A DNA stretch of 64,000 bases from Zanthoxylum bungeanum (lineage: Eukaryota > Streptophyta > Magnoliopsida > Sapindales > Rutaceae): positions 186,001 through 250,000 of the forward strand of contig SKCR01029071.1 in the NCBI GenBank assembly GCA_019454045.1, written 5' to 3'. A program made the translations under genes and the position numbers. The notes under the pieces were generated by a model. It ran no database searches, was not told the origin of the DNA, and worked only from the letters and a program-made list of their open reading frames with translations. Position 1 is the first letter of the stretch, and each line of letters opens with the position of its first letter. This document shows, piece after piece, positions 11,080-22,599 of this stretch.

Positions 11080-12750
11080 AAATAATAACAAATTGACCAT
11101 CACGCTAGTCGACTTTTTTTATTTTGTGAAAGAAACAATTAATTATGAATGCATAGACAGATAGGAAAAATAAGTGAATTGAAAGGAAATTTAGGAGGAC
11201 ATACAGAATGAAAGCAGCCAAGAAAAGCTGCAGCAGCGACGAAGAGGAAGAAGATGGCAGAAGTAGTTGCTGCTGTCTTCATTTTTGATGGCAGTGACTG
11301 CCATGGCGGCGTTGATGATCTGTAAAGGCATGAGGATCCATGCCAGTGGCGCCATTGATGTCTGTCGTTCCTTTTCATGAATTTTGTAAGCACTGAGCAG
11401 ATCAATATGCAAATGAATTTTGTGTTTCAATTCAATGTGTGTATCAAAATTTGGTACAGTAATATATGTGGACTTGGATCAAAGTCAATAGCTATTATGA
11501 TAATACTTAATAGTCAAGAGAGAGTTTTATATCCACAATTTGCTCCTTCATATCATATAGAAAATTATTTTTCCACCCACTCTCTGTCACAATTGATTTA
11601 CAATAATACCCTTGGTCCTTTGAATAAATTACATTTTTTATTTTATTGTTTTATTTTTATTTTTTTAATTTTTAATTTAATTGTTTTATTTTTTGATTTA
11701 AATTTTTTTTATCTTTTACTTATTTAATAGTCTTTATATATTTATTCTCTTTTATTTGTTTGATAAATCTTATATATTTTTTATTTGTTGTTATTTATTT
11801 TGTGTTTCTTTATTTATTTAATTTTCTTTTGATTCTTTATTAATTTATTTAATACTACTTATGTATAATTTAGTAATCACTTGTGGTACGAAGTAGTGGG
11901 CATATCACCAAGTACGTTATGATGAGACTTTGGAGGGAACATAAATTAGAATTTAAGTTTTTATATATTTTCGTGTATTGTTTTGTGTATTATTACACGT
12001 ACTTTTCTCTGAAAAATTATTGCTAACATAAAAGATAACCGAGTCTATTATATATAAGATAAAAGAGAAAAAATATAAATATTAAAAAGATAAATGAATA
12101 AAAGAATTAAATCAAAAAGTAAAATAAAATATAAATAATAAATTTAAAAAGTAAAATAAGGGAAAAAAGGAAAAAAAAATTAAATAATTGGGGTATTATT
12201 GACAAGTAAAATGGAGAGAGAAATTTATGGGGGGAGGGGGGCAACTATCATATAATATAATTTGGATGCAAATACTGAGATAAATTATCATACTTTTTAG
12301 TCACGTGTTTTTTAATAGATATGTGTGGTTAAGATTTAATTACATTAATTATTATTTAATAAGTATCAATCATAAACTTTTTAAAAAAAAAAAAAAAAAA
12401 ACTTAATATAAATTTGCGTCGAACTCAATTCCCATAATAATGGGTGAGATTATTTTAACCTAATTTTTTAATTAAAATTTTGAAATAAATTTTGAGTTAT
12501 TGATGTTATACAATAAATAAGGGTTACATAACTCAAAATTTATGTAAAAATTTTAAGTAAAAAAATTAGGTTAAAATAATGTAACCCTTATTTCTAATAT
12601 TGTTGAGTTTGCTTTGCTTGAATTGAAACATTAGATAATGGGCATAAAACAAGAAAAGATTCACTACCTACCAAATCGTAGGTCGAGTAGAGGATGGAAA
12701 CATTATCAATTAATTAATTAGCCTTATAAATTGTTGGGATATGCTTATCT
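11080..12750. other. AT-rich stretch without a recognised gene
   Basis: From the duplication breakpoint to element T I see no supported gene. A short stretch at about 11210-11400 is less AT-rich (it encodes KKSCSSDEEEEDG on the plus strand) but is too short to call. The rest is very AT-rich, with homopolymer runs (near 12380) and a foldback at 12449-12595. Confidence 0.6.
12449..12595. repeat. Foldback inverted repeat
   Basis: An arm beginning attattttaacctaat near 12450 reappears inverted, ending attaggttaaaataat, near 12580. The arms are about 50 bp and imperfect. An inner pair, aaataagggttacat and atgtaacccttattt, overlaps the loop and right flank. It could be a small MITE or a cruciform-forming repeat. 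No target duplication was assigned. Confidence 0.6.
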
Positions 12751-12755
12751 TCTTT

Positions 12756-13705
12756 TGTTGATGGGGATTTCTGCTACTAAGTCTTTTGTACAGTTCGACA
12801 GGGGCAAATAAGGAAATTTACCTCATCCGGAGGACCAGGGGTCAGAGGATGTGTTTCGACTCATCGGCCTGACACAGAGACCGCTCCAGTTTCCTGAGTA
12901 TGACCGACTAGAGGATGAAGTATGATATGATCTGAGAGACCAATAACTTTGGAGCCAAAATCGACCATATTGTATTGGATGCTTGGTTTCGGTTCTGTCT
13001 CCCCCTTGAGCATGTTGATGAGCTCGGGCTTTTAGGCTCAGGACGGAAATATTTTGGGAAGCTCGGCAGGTTATTTGGCTGACCATTTGATAACTGACAG
13101 AAGACAAGAGTTCTTGATTCTTCCTTCGATACGTGTCATTTCTCAGAGGCACTTTACAGGCTAGCTTCATTATTGTTGCGTGTGGTAGTGGAGAAAATAG
13201 AGTGATGTGACCGACCATCAGGCGGCAGGTTTGCTTTCGGCGAGGGCAGTCTTGGGGTAGAGAGCCCGTCAATCAGTTGAAGACCGCGTGAGAAACGTCA
13301 TAAAGTTGGAGGAACAGTATTACACTTTCTTAGTATAAAAATGGATGGTAGTCTCATTTGTATAGGTTGAATTTTTAATATAAAAAACATGTAACATGAA
13401 AGAAAGCAAACACCACCTGTAAAAACTCTTTCAACTGCTCGGCCATATTCAAGATCTTGTTCAGAACAGGTCGGTCGAGTCGTTTCTTGGCAATAAAAAA
13501 AACTCTCACCGTTTTGTGCCCGTGGATGTAGGTTGGACTCGCTCCGTCGAACCACGTTAAAGCTCTCTTGTCAATCTGTGTGTGTTTCACCTTTTACTAA
13601 ATTTTCCTTTGGTCTCCCCATAACCAAACAATTAAAGGTTGAAAGAAGATTGTCCCGGGTGCACTATCCCGATATTGCCCCTGAGATGAAAATCATCCGT
13701 CAACA
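12756..13705 (+). repeat. 5' LTR of element T
   Basis: 950 bp, starting tgttgatggggatttctg and ending ccgtcaaca. It matches 21302-22238 along its length with scattered substitutions and small indels. It is preceded by target duplication tcttt. Small open frames inside it are not coding. Confidence 0.9.
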
Positions 13706-13706
13706 G

Positions 13707-13725
13707 TTGGCGCCGTCTGTGGGGA
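13707..13725 (+). other. Primer binding site of element T
   Basis: The sequence ttggcgccgtctgtgggga follows the LTR by one base. TGGCGCC-type primer sites are common in plant Ty3/gypsy elements. It sets the orientation of T. Confidence 0.75.
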
Positions 13726-14930
13726 AAGAGTAAAAAGCAGTTTACATAGTAAGAAGATGATATAAGGTATAAACCATGGGTTGTTGGATAGCTCAGCAAT
13801 AGAATGGATAGAGGGGGAAAGTAATGGGAAGAAGCAGGTCAGAACTGGAGGAAGAACGGGTTCGCACGGAAGAGGTGTGGCAGCAACAAAAGTATTTCTT
13901 TTTGTGAGTTGTGGAATGAAATGTAAGAAGGTTGGCCAGCGATCACCCTTTAGGACTGAGTTATGGAATGAAATGTAAGGCATGAAGCTGACTGAATAGG
14001 TGTGCTTCCTCTTACATATAAACAAAGTCGTCCTAAATGAGTTGTGGCAGTTGTTAGACCTGCCAGGTCAACGGCTTCCCAGCCCCGATGTTCCTCTTCA
14101 AGTGGCGAGTAAACCAATGTGGTGGGGCACAACGTATGTATTTAGGAGTGCATACTGCCTATTATGTAGCAATCCCTCCGAATGAGAGGATGAGAGGAAA
14201 ATCTGAGGGAAAACCATAAGAAGCCGCGGGTTCTCGGCCAAACTCCAGAGTTGTTCCGAAATGCTTATGGAGAGCTCGGTGTGAGAGGGCCCTGTCGGCA
14301 TGTTCGGGAAGCAAGTCCAGAAGGATCTGAAGAAGCCCCGATGTGAGAACCAACTTGCCGGTAAAGTTTACAACTACGGCATACGCATCAGGAGTTTTCG
14401 GGATCAAGCTTAGACTAGAAGATGTGGTCGGACTGCAAGACAAGAACCAGAAGAACGTATTGTAGAAGCCTCTCTTAAAATGTCCCGCAAAGAATTGTAA
14501 GAAGGGCAGAAGGTCCTTTGAATATGAATAAAACTCTCATTTTTTTAAGAAACTTGTATCTTGCTTTTTTGTTAATTAAATGCAAAAGTAAATTCAATAT
14601 TCATGGGATGTGCTCGATGCGAATGGGTGATCGGTAACTGGGAATTGCACCAAGTCCGTGGCACGCTACTCCCGGGTGTCATTATCAAACCCCGGACGGA
14701 AGTATTCCGATCTGGTTCCTTTCAGCTTTGAGGATCCAGAACGCATCAAGAGGTGGAGCACATGTGAGAAACGCATGAACCCCTTGTGGCATGCCAATCC
14801 CGGGTGTCATTATCAAACCCCCAAGGCTGAAGCTTTACTACCTCATGGCTCGCACCTTTGAGGAATAGTTAGGGTAAACCGAACCCAGGGACGTTTCTCC
14901 CCTTACGAGTCGGCTGATGAGTCCCGTTGA
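13726..14930 (+). other. Element T leader region, no recognised gene
   Basis: Only short frames are present and none resembles gag. A block with cccgggtgtcattatcaaac occurs twice (about 14671 and 14798), a partial duplication of roughly 127 bp. Gag would be expected here in an autonomous element; its absence supports a non-autonomous derivative. Confidence 0.5.
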
Positions 14931-15145
14931 GTACCATCAGACCACCTTGCTTGGGTTGGCCGAATGGTCCCCTTGATTGCAGCAGTCTCGACCATCTGGC
15001 TTGGGTTGGCCGAAATGGTCCCCTTGATTGCAGGAGTATCGACCATCTGGCTTGGGTTTGGCCGAGTGGTCCCCCTTATTGCAGGAGTCTCAACCACTTG
15101 GCTTGGGTTGGCCGAATGGTCCCCTTGATTGCAGAAGTCTCGGGT
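14930..15145 (+). repeat. Minisatellite, about 50-bp unit, four copies
   Basis: The landmark cttgggttggccga (or close variant) recurs near 14950, 15000, 15051 and 15102, each followed by tggtccccttgattgcag. Period is 50-51 bp. It lies inside element T. Confidence 0.85.
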
Positions 15146-15529
15146 AAACCGGACACATGGAGGTTTCTTCCCATGCAGGTCGTCTGGTGAGTCCCGTTGA
15201 GAACCACCCAGGGAAGGCACACACGGGGTGTCCATGTCCCCCATGGGGATTTTCCTGACCACCGGATCGTCGTATCTATAGCCTGGTTAGCCGGGACACT
15301 GAATTATAAGGTTCAGAATTGTGTTTTGGGGGCCTCGGGCATGATGCTGCCTCGGAGACCCCGTGTTGATGTCTTTCTCTTAAATTTGTCTGGGGTATGT
15401 GCTAAGTCACTCCGCCTTTTGTTAACTTTACCTTGTTCCAATTTTTGTTTTTTCGCTGGTCTGGTAAGGGGACGCCCACGCTAGAATTAGCAGAGCATCC
15501 GAGGTTGAAAATCTTCCCTCGTGTAAATC

Positions 15530-16160
15530 TCAAAAGTTCCACCAGCTCGGGGCTGGATTCATTCCTCCGAGTCTGTAAAGTTCCACCAGTTCGGGGCTGG
15601 ATTCGTTTCGTCGATGTTTTGTTCCACCAGCTCGGAGCTGGATTCGTTCCGCCAATGCTTTGTTCCACCAACTCGGGGCCGGATTCGTTCCGTCAATGCT
15701 TTGTTCCACCAGCTCGGGGCTGGATTCGTTCCACCGAGTCTGTAAAGTTCCACCAGCTCGGGGCTGGATTCGTTCCGCCTATGCTTTGTTCCACAAGCTC
15801 GGGACTGGATTCTTTCTGTCGATGCTTTGTTCCACCAGCTCGGGGCTGGATTCGTACCGCCGATGCTTTATTCCACCAGCTCGGGTTGGATTCGTTCAGT
15901 CGATACTTTGTTCCACTAGCTCGGGGCTGGATTCGTTCCACCGATGTTTTGTTCTACCAGCTCGGGGCTGGATTCGTTCCGTCGAGTCTGTAAAATTCCA
16001 CCAGCTCGGGGATTGATTCGTTCCGTCGATGCTTTGTTCCACCAGCTCGGGGTTGGATTTATTCCGTCGAGTCTGTAATATTCCACCGGCTCAGAGCTGG
16101 AATCGTTCCACCAATGCTTTCTTCATCAATTTGGGGCTGGACTCGTTCCGCTGATGCTCT
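15530..16160 (+). repeat. Minisatellite, about 41-bp unit (ccaccagctcggggctgga)
   Basis: At least a dozen copies of a unit containing ccaccagctcggggctgga and ttcgttcc occur, some with an extra gagtctgtaaag segment. The 41-bp period is not a multiple of three, and the array is open in several frames on both strands. The reading frames over it (for example 15433-15993) are by-products of the repeat. Confidence 0.9.
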
Positions 16161-16167
16161 GCTCCAT

Positions 16168-16311
16168 CAGCTCGGGGTTGGGGTGAATCCCACTGAGTCC
16201 ATCTCTTTGGTCTAGGGACGTAATATCCCTCAGAACCAAATGATTTTCTCAGCTCGGGGTTGGGGTGAATCCTGCCGAGTCCGTCTATTTGGTCAGAGGA
16301 CGTAACATTCC
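16168..16311 (+). repeat. Minisatellite, about 83-bp unit, left part
   Basis: Two units starting cagctcggggttggggtg at 16168 and 16250, each with gacgtaac near its end. The array is cut at 16312 by the solo LTR and resumes at 19110. Confidence 0.88.
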
Positions 16312-19109
16312 TGTAGGCACTGTATTTTTGCATATAAGTCCCGATGATGAGTCTCGCATGGATACACTACCTCTTTAATTATGGAAGCCGCGGGAAACAG
16401 ACATAGGAAGGGAAAAGTCAATAATTGACACATTGTTGGATTTAATTCGCTGGAGTAGCTGTGGGTTCGCTTGTTGGACCTCTGTTTTAAACCACACACC
16501 AAGCCCATTTCGCCCAAGCCCAATCTAAATAATTAAAACATTTAAAATATATGTCACAAATTAAATTAAATTAAATTAAATCCAATTAAATTAAATTAAA
16601 TCTCATTCCTAAATTAAATAAATCAAATTAAATCACCTTCATAATTAAAACAAACCCATTTCCTAAACTAAAAGAGAATAAATCAAATTAAAATCAAATC
16701 ACTTCCCTAATTAAAAAGATTTTCTTATCTCATTCTAATTAAAAAATATATTCCCTTTAATACACAAAATCTTTCTCCTTCTCAAATAAGGAAAGTCATC
16801 AACTTTTGCCTATAAAAAGAACCCATCACCAACACATTCACCCTGGCTCATTATCCCAAAATCAACCCTAATATTCCAAACCCTTTCACTCACGAACCCT
16901 CTCATCACACGCCCAGCCTCCATAAATTCACGCCACAAGCGCATCAACCTAACATAACAAACTCACATATTGCTTCACACCATCACGCCACCTTTCACGC
17001 AGCCATCACCTGCTCACGCCAACCACACACCCTTTGCCCCACGAACAGGCCACTTGCTCACGCCAACCACTCAGCCTTTGCCCCACGAACAGGCCAGCTG
17101 CCTTTCACGCAACAACCCTCAGAACTCACGTATCTTCACGCAAACCAGTCCCTTATTCCACCGCACAAAGCCCTCATTTCACAGCCCAAGACCGAACACA
17201 CAAACCCTTTTACTGCCCAATTTAGCCGCACCAAAAACTCGCCCCTCACTGCCAAAAAAAGCCCACTGCACGGCCAGTTTTATCGCACAACCAACCCCTG
17301 AAACTATGAGAGGGAAAAAAAAACCGATCGAACCGAACCAAACCGTAAACCGAACCAAACCGGACCGAATTTACGATTTTTTTTCTAATGGTTTGGTTTG
17401 CGGTTCGGATTGGCCCACCCCAAACGGTTTACGGTTCGGTTCAGGACCTAATCCGAACCGCACCTGTTAAACCGAACCGAACCGTTATAATTAAAAAATA
17501 TATAAATTTTTATAAAAAATTTTGTATTTTTCTTTTAATTTTATTATATGTTTTCTTTTTATTAGTATGTTAATACTTTTATTCTTAAATTTTCGTTAAT
17601 ATATTTATTTGTTAATACTTTTATTCTTCAATTTATTTGTTTTATGGTAGCATCATTATTCTTGAAAGTAAGATGTTGGATTTATCTCTTAATTAGAATG
17701 ATGATAGCATCATTATTCGAGGTAATTTTTAAAAAATACAAGAATTAATTGTGCCTCATTTTTCAATCCTTTATGGAGTGCATATGTTCCCTTGAGTCAC
17801 AGCTTACACCCTAGCACTTCATACCATTTGTTAGATAGACTAGTTTTTTTTTTCACTTAAGTGGGTGAAATTTCTTTTAAATATAATAATCTGTAAACCG
17901 AACCGAACCAATCCGTAAACCGCTGGTTTAAAAATTTTTCAATCTGAACCAAACCGTTATTTAATGGTTTGGTTTGAGAGGTAAAAAATCTGAACCGTAA
18001 AATATGGTTTGGTTCGGTTTTTAGCAAAAACCGAACCAAACCGAACCGCGCCCACCCCTACCTGAAACTGTCCAGAAACCCCCTCAAAAAATCACCAAGA
18101 CCACAGCCCTTAAACCCCTAAAACCGACACCAAAACAGTCCCTAAGTTGCCTTCAAACAGTGACCGGAAAATACCCTTAAAACAGCAGCGAAACGGAGTA
18201 AAAACATCAGCCCGAACAGCAACATAGCGATGAAAGACGTTGAGTTAGTGAACCGAAAGAGTTGCAGATCATTCACCCTTCCAACGGACGTGTAACGCCC
18301 TTTCGTGAGACGACAAAAGATGTTAGACCTGAGGGCACCTTTTTATTTATTATCTTTCGTTTATTTTATTTATTTTATAAATATTATCGCATGAGAGTCG
18401 TTTGAGGCATGATGTGATTGTTGGATGAGCGGATATGTGTTCCCTTTTTTGGTATATATGATGGAAACCCGGACATAAATTCCGTAGCCGAATCCGAATG
18501 GACGGTAGTGCGGTTTGTACTCGGGATACAACGCCACGTACCACTTAAGAGACATGTATTTCGTCTCATCCAAACTTGTATTTGAGCATGATGTAGTTCG
18601 TAGATTATTATTTAAAGCATGATGTAGTCTAGTTTATTGTTTATTTTTAAGCATGATTATGTTATTTTATGCATGGTATTTTGTTTAGTTTATGATTATG
18701 TTTAAATAGTTATTTGTTTATTTTGGTTTGATGGCTCAATGTGCTCATTGTGTGATATTGCGTGTTTTCCATTTAAGGACTTATTTTCAAGCATGCAAAC
18801 TTAGATTAGGAGTTATTTTGATGAATGCATACTAGACGTAGATTACCCTTGAGCATGAATGTTGAATAGATTCGGTTATGATATTGCACAAATCACATCA
18901 TTACAAGTGGCATAAGTAAGGGACCATTCCGAACCCAACAGGTTTGAGGTCTTCCCTTGCGAGGGGTTGTGCGGCCTTAAATCTTTGTCCCAGTTCACAC
19001 TGGGTGGCGACTCCATGTTATTTCTCCGGTTTAGTTCCTCCGCGGACTACTCCGTACTCCCAACTAGGATGCGAGCCTAGAACAGCGTCGTCAGTTTCTG
19101 TGTCCCACA
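16312..19109 (+). mobile_element. Solo LTR of the element A/B family inside element T
   Basis: It starts TGTAGGCACTGTATTTTTGC and ends TTTCTGTGTCCCACA, exactly like the LTRs of elements A and B, and is flanked by a perfect 5-bp duplication attcc (16307-16311 and 19110-19114). No internal region remains, so it is the product of LTR-LTR recombination or of an equivalent loss. It contains a hAT-like insertion at 17305-18060; without that it is about 2.0 kb. It lies in the middle of an 83-bp minisatellite. Confidence 0.93.
17305..18060. mobile_element. Non-autonomous hAT-like element with an AACCGAACC core, inside the solo LTR
   Basis: The right end is cccaccccta, and cctgaaac is duplicated on both sides (17297-17304 and 18061-18068), an 8-bp duplication. 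The left end, tatgagaggg, is a degraded TAGGGGTGGG. Both subterminal zones reiterate accgaaccaaaccg around an AT-rich centre. No transposase. Confidence 0.85.
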
Positions 19110-19500
19110 ATTCCCCCAGAATCAAGTGTTCTTCTCATCTCGGGGTTGGGGTGAATCCTACCGAGTCCACCTCTTTGGTCAGGGGACGTAACATTCCCCC
19201 AAAGTTAAGTGTTATTCTCAGCTCGGGGTTATGGTGAATCCCACCGAGTCCATCTCTTTGGTCTAGGGACGTAACATTCCCCCAGAACCAAGTGATTTTC
19301 TCAGCTCGGGGTTGGGGTGAATCCCACCGAGTCAATCTATTTGGTCTAGGGACGTAACATTCCCCAATAACCAAATGATTTTCTCAGCTCGGGTTGGGGT
19401 GAATCCCGCCTAGTCTGCCTCTTTGATCTGGGGACGTAACATTCCCCCAAAGCCAAGTGTTATTCCCAGCTCAGGGTCAGGTTACGTCTCACCGAATGCA
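19110..19500 (+). repeat. Minisatellite, about 83-bp unit, right part
   Basis: About four to five units with ctcggggttggggtgaatcc and gggacgtaacattccccc, spaced near 83 bp (for example 19218, 19301, 19385). It continues the array interrupted at 16312. Confidence 0.88.
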
Positions 19501-19739
19501 TTTGATCTCGGCTCGGGGACAAATTATCACCTCGGGGCCAGACTTAAATTGGTCGAGTGTAAGGTCGCATTGAAGTGTGGAAGAACAAGTCAGAAAATCT
19601 GAAGTCAAAATGAGCCAAGTATGAAGGGCATAATAAAAGCATCTGAGATAAGTGTTAAAAGGAGGAGTTATGGTTATTGTTGCAAAACAAAAAGTAAATT
19701 GTTTGAACTTACATAGGGCCCATCTTTGGGTCACCCTCA

Positions 19740-21300
19740 CTAATCGGCCCACGCAGGAGCAATCGTTTCTTTTTGTACAGGCCCAGATGGCTGAACAAGT
19801 GGTGCAGGCTCGACAGGAGGAACGTCAGTTTCAGTTTGGGAGGAAAGAAGGGCTGCAACTTCGGCCTCGGGTATTTCAGAGCCAGGAGCCTCGGGTCGAA
19901 TATCCTCAAGGGTCAGAGACATGGGCGCAGTTGAAACAGGCTCCACATCCTGGACTTCCTCCAGAGGGAGGACAAGTAGTTTTCGAGCCTCTTCTGCAGA
20001 AAGTTCTCATTTAAATAGCGGATGGCCATGTGGATCAGCTTCATGTTAACCCCGGGCATTAAAATTTGAATGATCTCGGCGCAATCTTCAATCCCCTTGA
20101 TTTGAGCATTCTCTAGCTCACCCTCCAATGCAGCCTCCCTCCGTTGCAGTTCGGCCTCCCTCTTTTGCAGTTCAGCCTCCCTCTCCTTCAGGTCTCTCTC
20201 TTTCTTTTTCAACTCCTCGAGAGCCCGACCTCTCTCTTCAGTCATCTTCATCAGCTTAGCTTCGGTGCCGCCCAACTTCCACCCCAGGCGTTTGTTTTCA
20301 GCTTGAGCAGCCTCTATGTCCCTTTCAGCTGTTTCAACAGTCTTCCTTTCTGGGTTAGCTACAGTCCGAAAGGATTCATTCAGTTTGAGGGCCTCATCTA
20401 GGTCCTTCTTCTGAACCTTTATTTTCTCACCTTTCTTGGCCAGCTCGGCCTCCTTTTTGAAAGTTTACTCTGGAGCCTTTGCACCTGGCCCCCCTCAGAA
20501 AGAAGGCTGATGAGCATATCTTTATTTTTTGCCATAAGATAATTTGCCTGCAAGAATGGAAAGGACGAAGTCAAAACAGCAGACAAGTAAAGTTACAAGG
20601 CGGAAACATGAAGTTTATTACCTCGGTCATCCGGGAGCAAAACCCGACAATCACATCCTCATGAGAGATGTCCTCATAATTCGGGAACTTCTTCGTGGGT
20701 ATTACATCGGCCAACTCATTAATTGCTGGCACCAGATGGAAAGTGGCCCCTCGAATGTTTTCGTTGAGGTCTTCCGCTCCCAACACCACGGCACTCTTTC
20801 CTTTGTTAGAGGGGACCTCAACAGATCTCCAGTTCTTCTGAGCAGCTTGCCTTCTGATTAGAGGTTGCTCATCCACTTCCTCCTCTTACTGCTCGGTACT
20901 TCCCGACCCGATCAAGCGCTTTCGTTTGCTTGTAGACCTAGAAGGGGCAGAAGGGCGGGCTTCAGATGCAGAGACCGCCTTTGGAAATAGGATTGTTGAT
21001 TGATCAGGTGGGCGGGTCACTGCTTTGGTTTTGTCCTTAGCCTCCGCCACGACCGCCTTTTTCAGGAAGTTCCCGCTCCATTTGGCTCGGGCCTCTTCGT
21101 CAGGTCTTTGATTCTGCCAAGGACACTGGGTTGTCTCGACATTCCTGCCAAGTAAAAAATAGAGAGCATGATCAGTTCAGAGTCCGAGGAAATTCTTTAT
21201 TTTTTAGCCGGGCCATTTGTTAATTGTTTGGCTCACTTCAGACCTTTTTAGTTCCCGGCCCCAACTCGTACACTCGTTGGAACTGAGAACTAGGGGACAT
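19740..21300 (-). pseudogene. Antisense, spliced coiled-coil gene of element T
   Basis: On the minus strand a likely start (ATG at 21300, MSPSSQFQRVYELG) lies beside the 3' LTR. One exon runs from 21144 to 20622 and another starts at 20547, with a 74-nt GT/AG intron between. The second exon encodes a charged heptad-like coiled coil (KERDLKEREAELQKREAEL) followed by a GVNMKLIHMAIRYLNENF stretch. The end, TIAPAWAD plus a stop, is at 19740. Two frameshifts (near 20465 and 19990) and a stop near 20889 disable it. Antisense extra ORFs of this kind occur in Tat-lineage elements; the function is unknown. Exon 1 splicing is uncertain. Confidence 0.65.
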
Positions 21301-21301
21301 A

Positions 21302-22238
21302 TGTTGATGTGAATTTTTGCAACTAAGTCTTTTGTACAGTTCGGCAGTGGCAGAGAATGAAATTTACCTCATCCGGAGGGCCAGGGGTCAGAGGATGTGT
21401 TTCGACTCATCGGCCTGGCACAGAGATCGCTCCAGTTTCCTGAGTATGACCGACCAGAGGATGAAATATGATATGATCTGAGAGACCAATAACTTCGGAG
21501 CCAAAATCGACCACATTGTATTGGATACTTGGTTTCGGTTCTGTACCCCCTTTGAGTAGGTAGGCTCAGGACGAAAACATTTTGGGAAGCTCAGCAGGTT
21601 ATTTGGCCAACCATTTGATAACCGACAAAAGACCAGAGTGATTGATTTCTTCCTTCGATACGTGTCATTTGTCAGAGGCATTTTACAAGCTGGATTATTA
21701 TTATTGCGTGTGGCAGTGGAGAAAACAGAGTGATGTGACCGACTGTCAGACGGCAGATTTGCTTTCGACGAGGGCAGTCTTTGGGGCAGAGAGCTCGTCA
21801 ATCAATTGAAGACCGCGTGGGAAATGTCATAAAGTTGGAGGAAGAGTGTTACACTTTCTTAGTATAAAAAAATGGAGGGTAGTCTCATTTGTATAGGTTG
21901 GATTTTTGATATAGAAAAAATGTAACATGAAAGAAGGCAAACACCACCTGTAAAAACTCTTTCAACTGCACACCCATATTCAGATCTTGTTCAGAACAGG
22001 TCGGTCGAGTCGTTTCCTGGCAATAAAAATAACCCTCACCGTTTTGTGCCCGTGGATGTAGGTTGGACTCACTCCGCCGAACAACGTTAAAGCTCTCTTG
22101 TCAATATGTGTGTTTATTTAACCTTTTACTGAATTTTCCTTTGGTCTCCCCATTACCAAATAAATTAAAGGTTGAAAGAAGATTGTCTCAGGTGCATTAT
22201 CCCGATATTGCCCCTGAGACGAAAATCAGTCGTCAACA
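21302..22238 (+). repeat. 3' LTR of element T
   Basis: 937 bp, starting tgttgatgtgaatttttgc and ending cgtcaaca, matching the 5' LTR. It is preceded by a purine stretch (aactaggggaca) usable as polypurine tract and followed by target duplication tcttt (22239-22243). Confidence 0.9.
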
Positions 22239-22243
22239 TCTTT

Positions 22244-22599
22244 AAAAATTATAGGACTCAATTCTGAAATTCTAACCTCCCAATTTTTTATTTTTTATTT
22301 TTGTATTTAGTATGTGTCTAAGTTCACCAAAATTATTTTTTTAGTCTAAATAAAGTTTCCCTTATATGATCATTGCCCACAATATTTCCAAACCATGTGG
22401 GATGCAGTTCCGGTGCCTTGCATGTCTATAGTTTCTAAATTTTTATTAATAAAAAATTAATAATGCCAAGAACTCTAAATTTTTATTATAATATGGTTAA
22501 GAGTCTCAAAATATAAAAATGAACTTAGACCCGAGGATATCATAGGCGATCTTAGTGGGATGTCAGAATTTACCACTTACGAGCTTGACGTTCTTATTG
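22244..22599. other. AT-rich spacer
   Basis: I see no gene or repeat boundary here. Composition is AT-rich, with an inverted pair aaatttttatta and taataaaaaatt near 22440. Confidence 0.5.

Larger units (their letters stand above)
12756..22238 (+). mobile_element. Non-autonomous LTR retrotransposon T (Tat/Ogre-like)
   Basis: Two LTRs (12756-13705 and 21302-22238) with tgttgat starts and gtcaaca ends enclose a 7.6-kb interior, and the perfect duplication tcttt flanks the whole (12751-12755 and 22239-22243). The primer site follows the left LTR, so the element is plus strand. No gag or pol is recognisable. The interior holds minisatellites, an inserted solo LTR (16312-19109) and a spliced antisense coiled-coil gene next to the 3' LTR. 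Antisense extra genes and 3' tandem repeats are known in the Tat/Ogre lineage; that assignment is inference. Confidence 0.88.

Noticed and set aside
15433..16016. 186- and 118-residue frames with repeated GAGFVPPMLCST
   Set aside because: They arise from the 41-bp minisatellite in element T and have matching open frames on the other strand.
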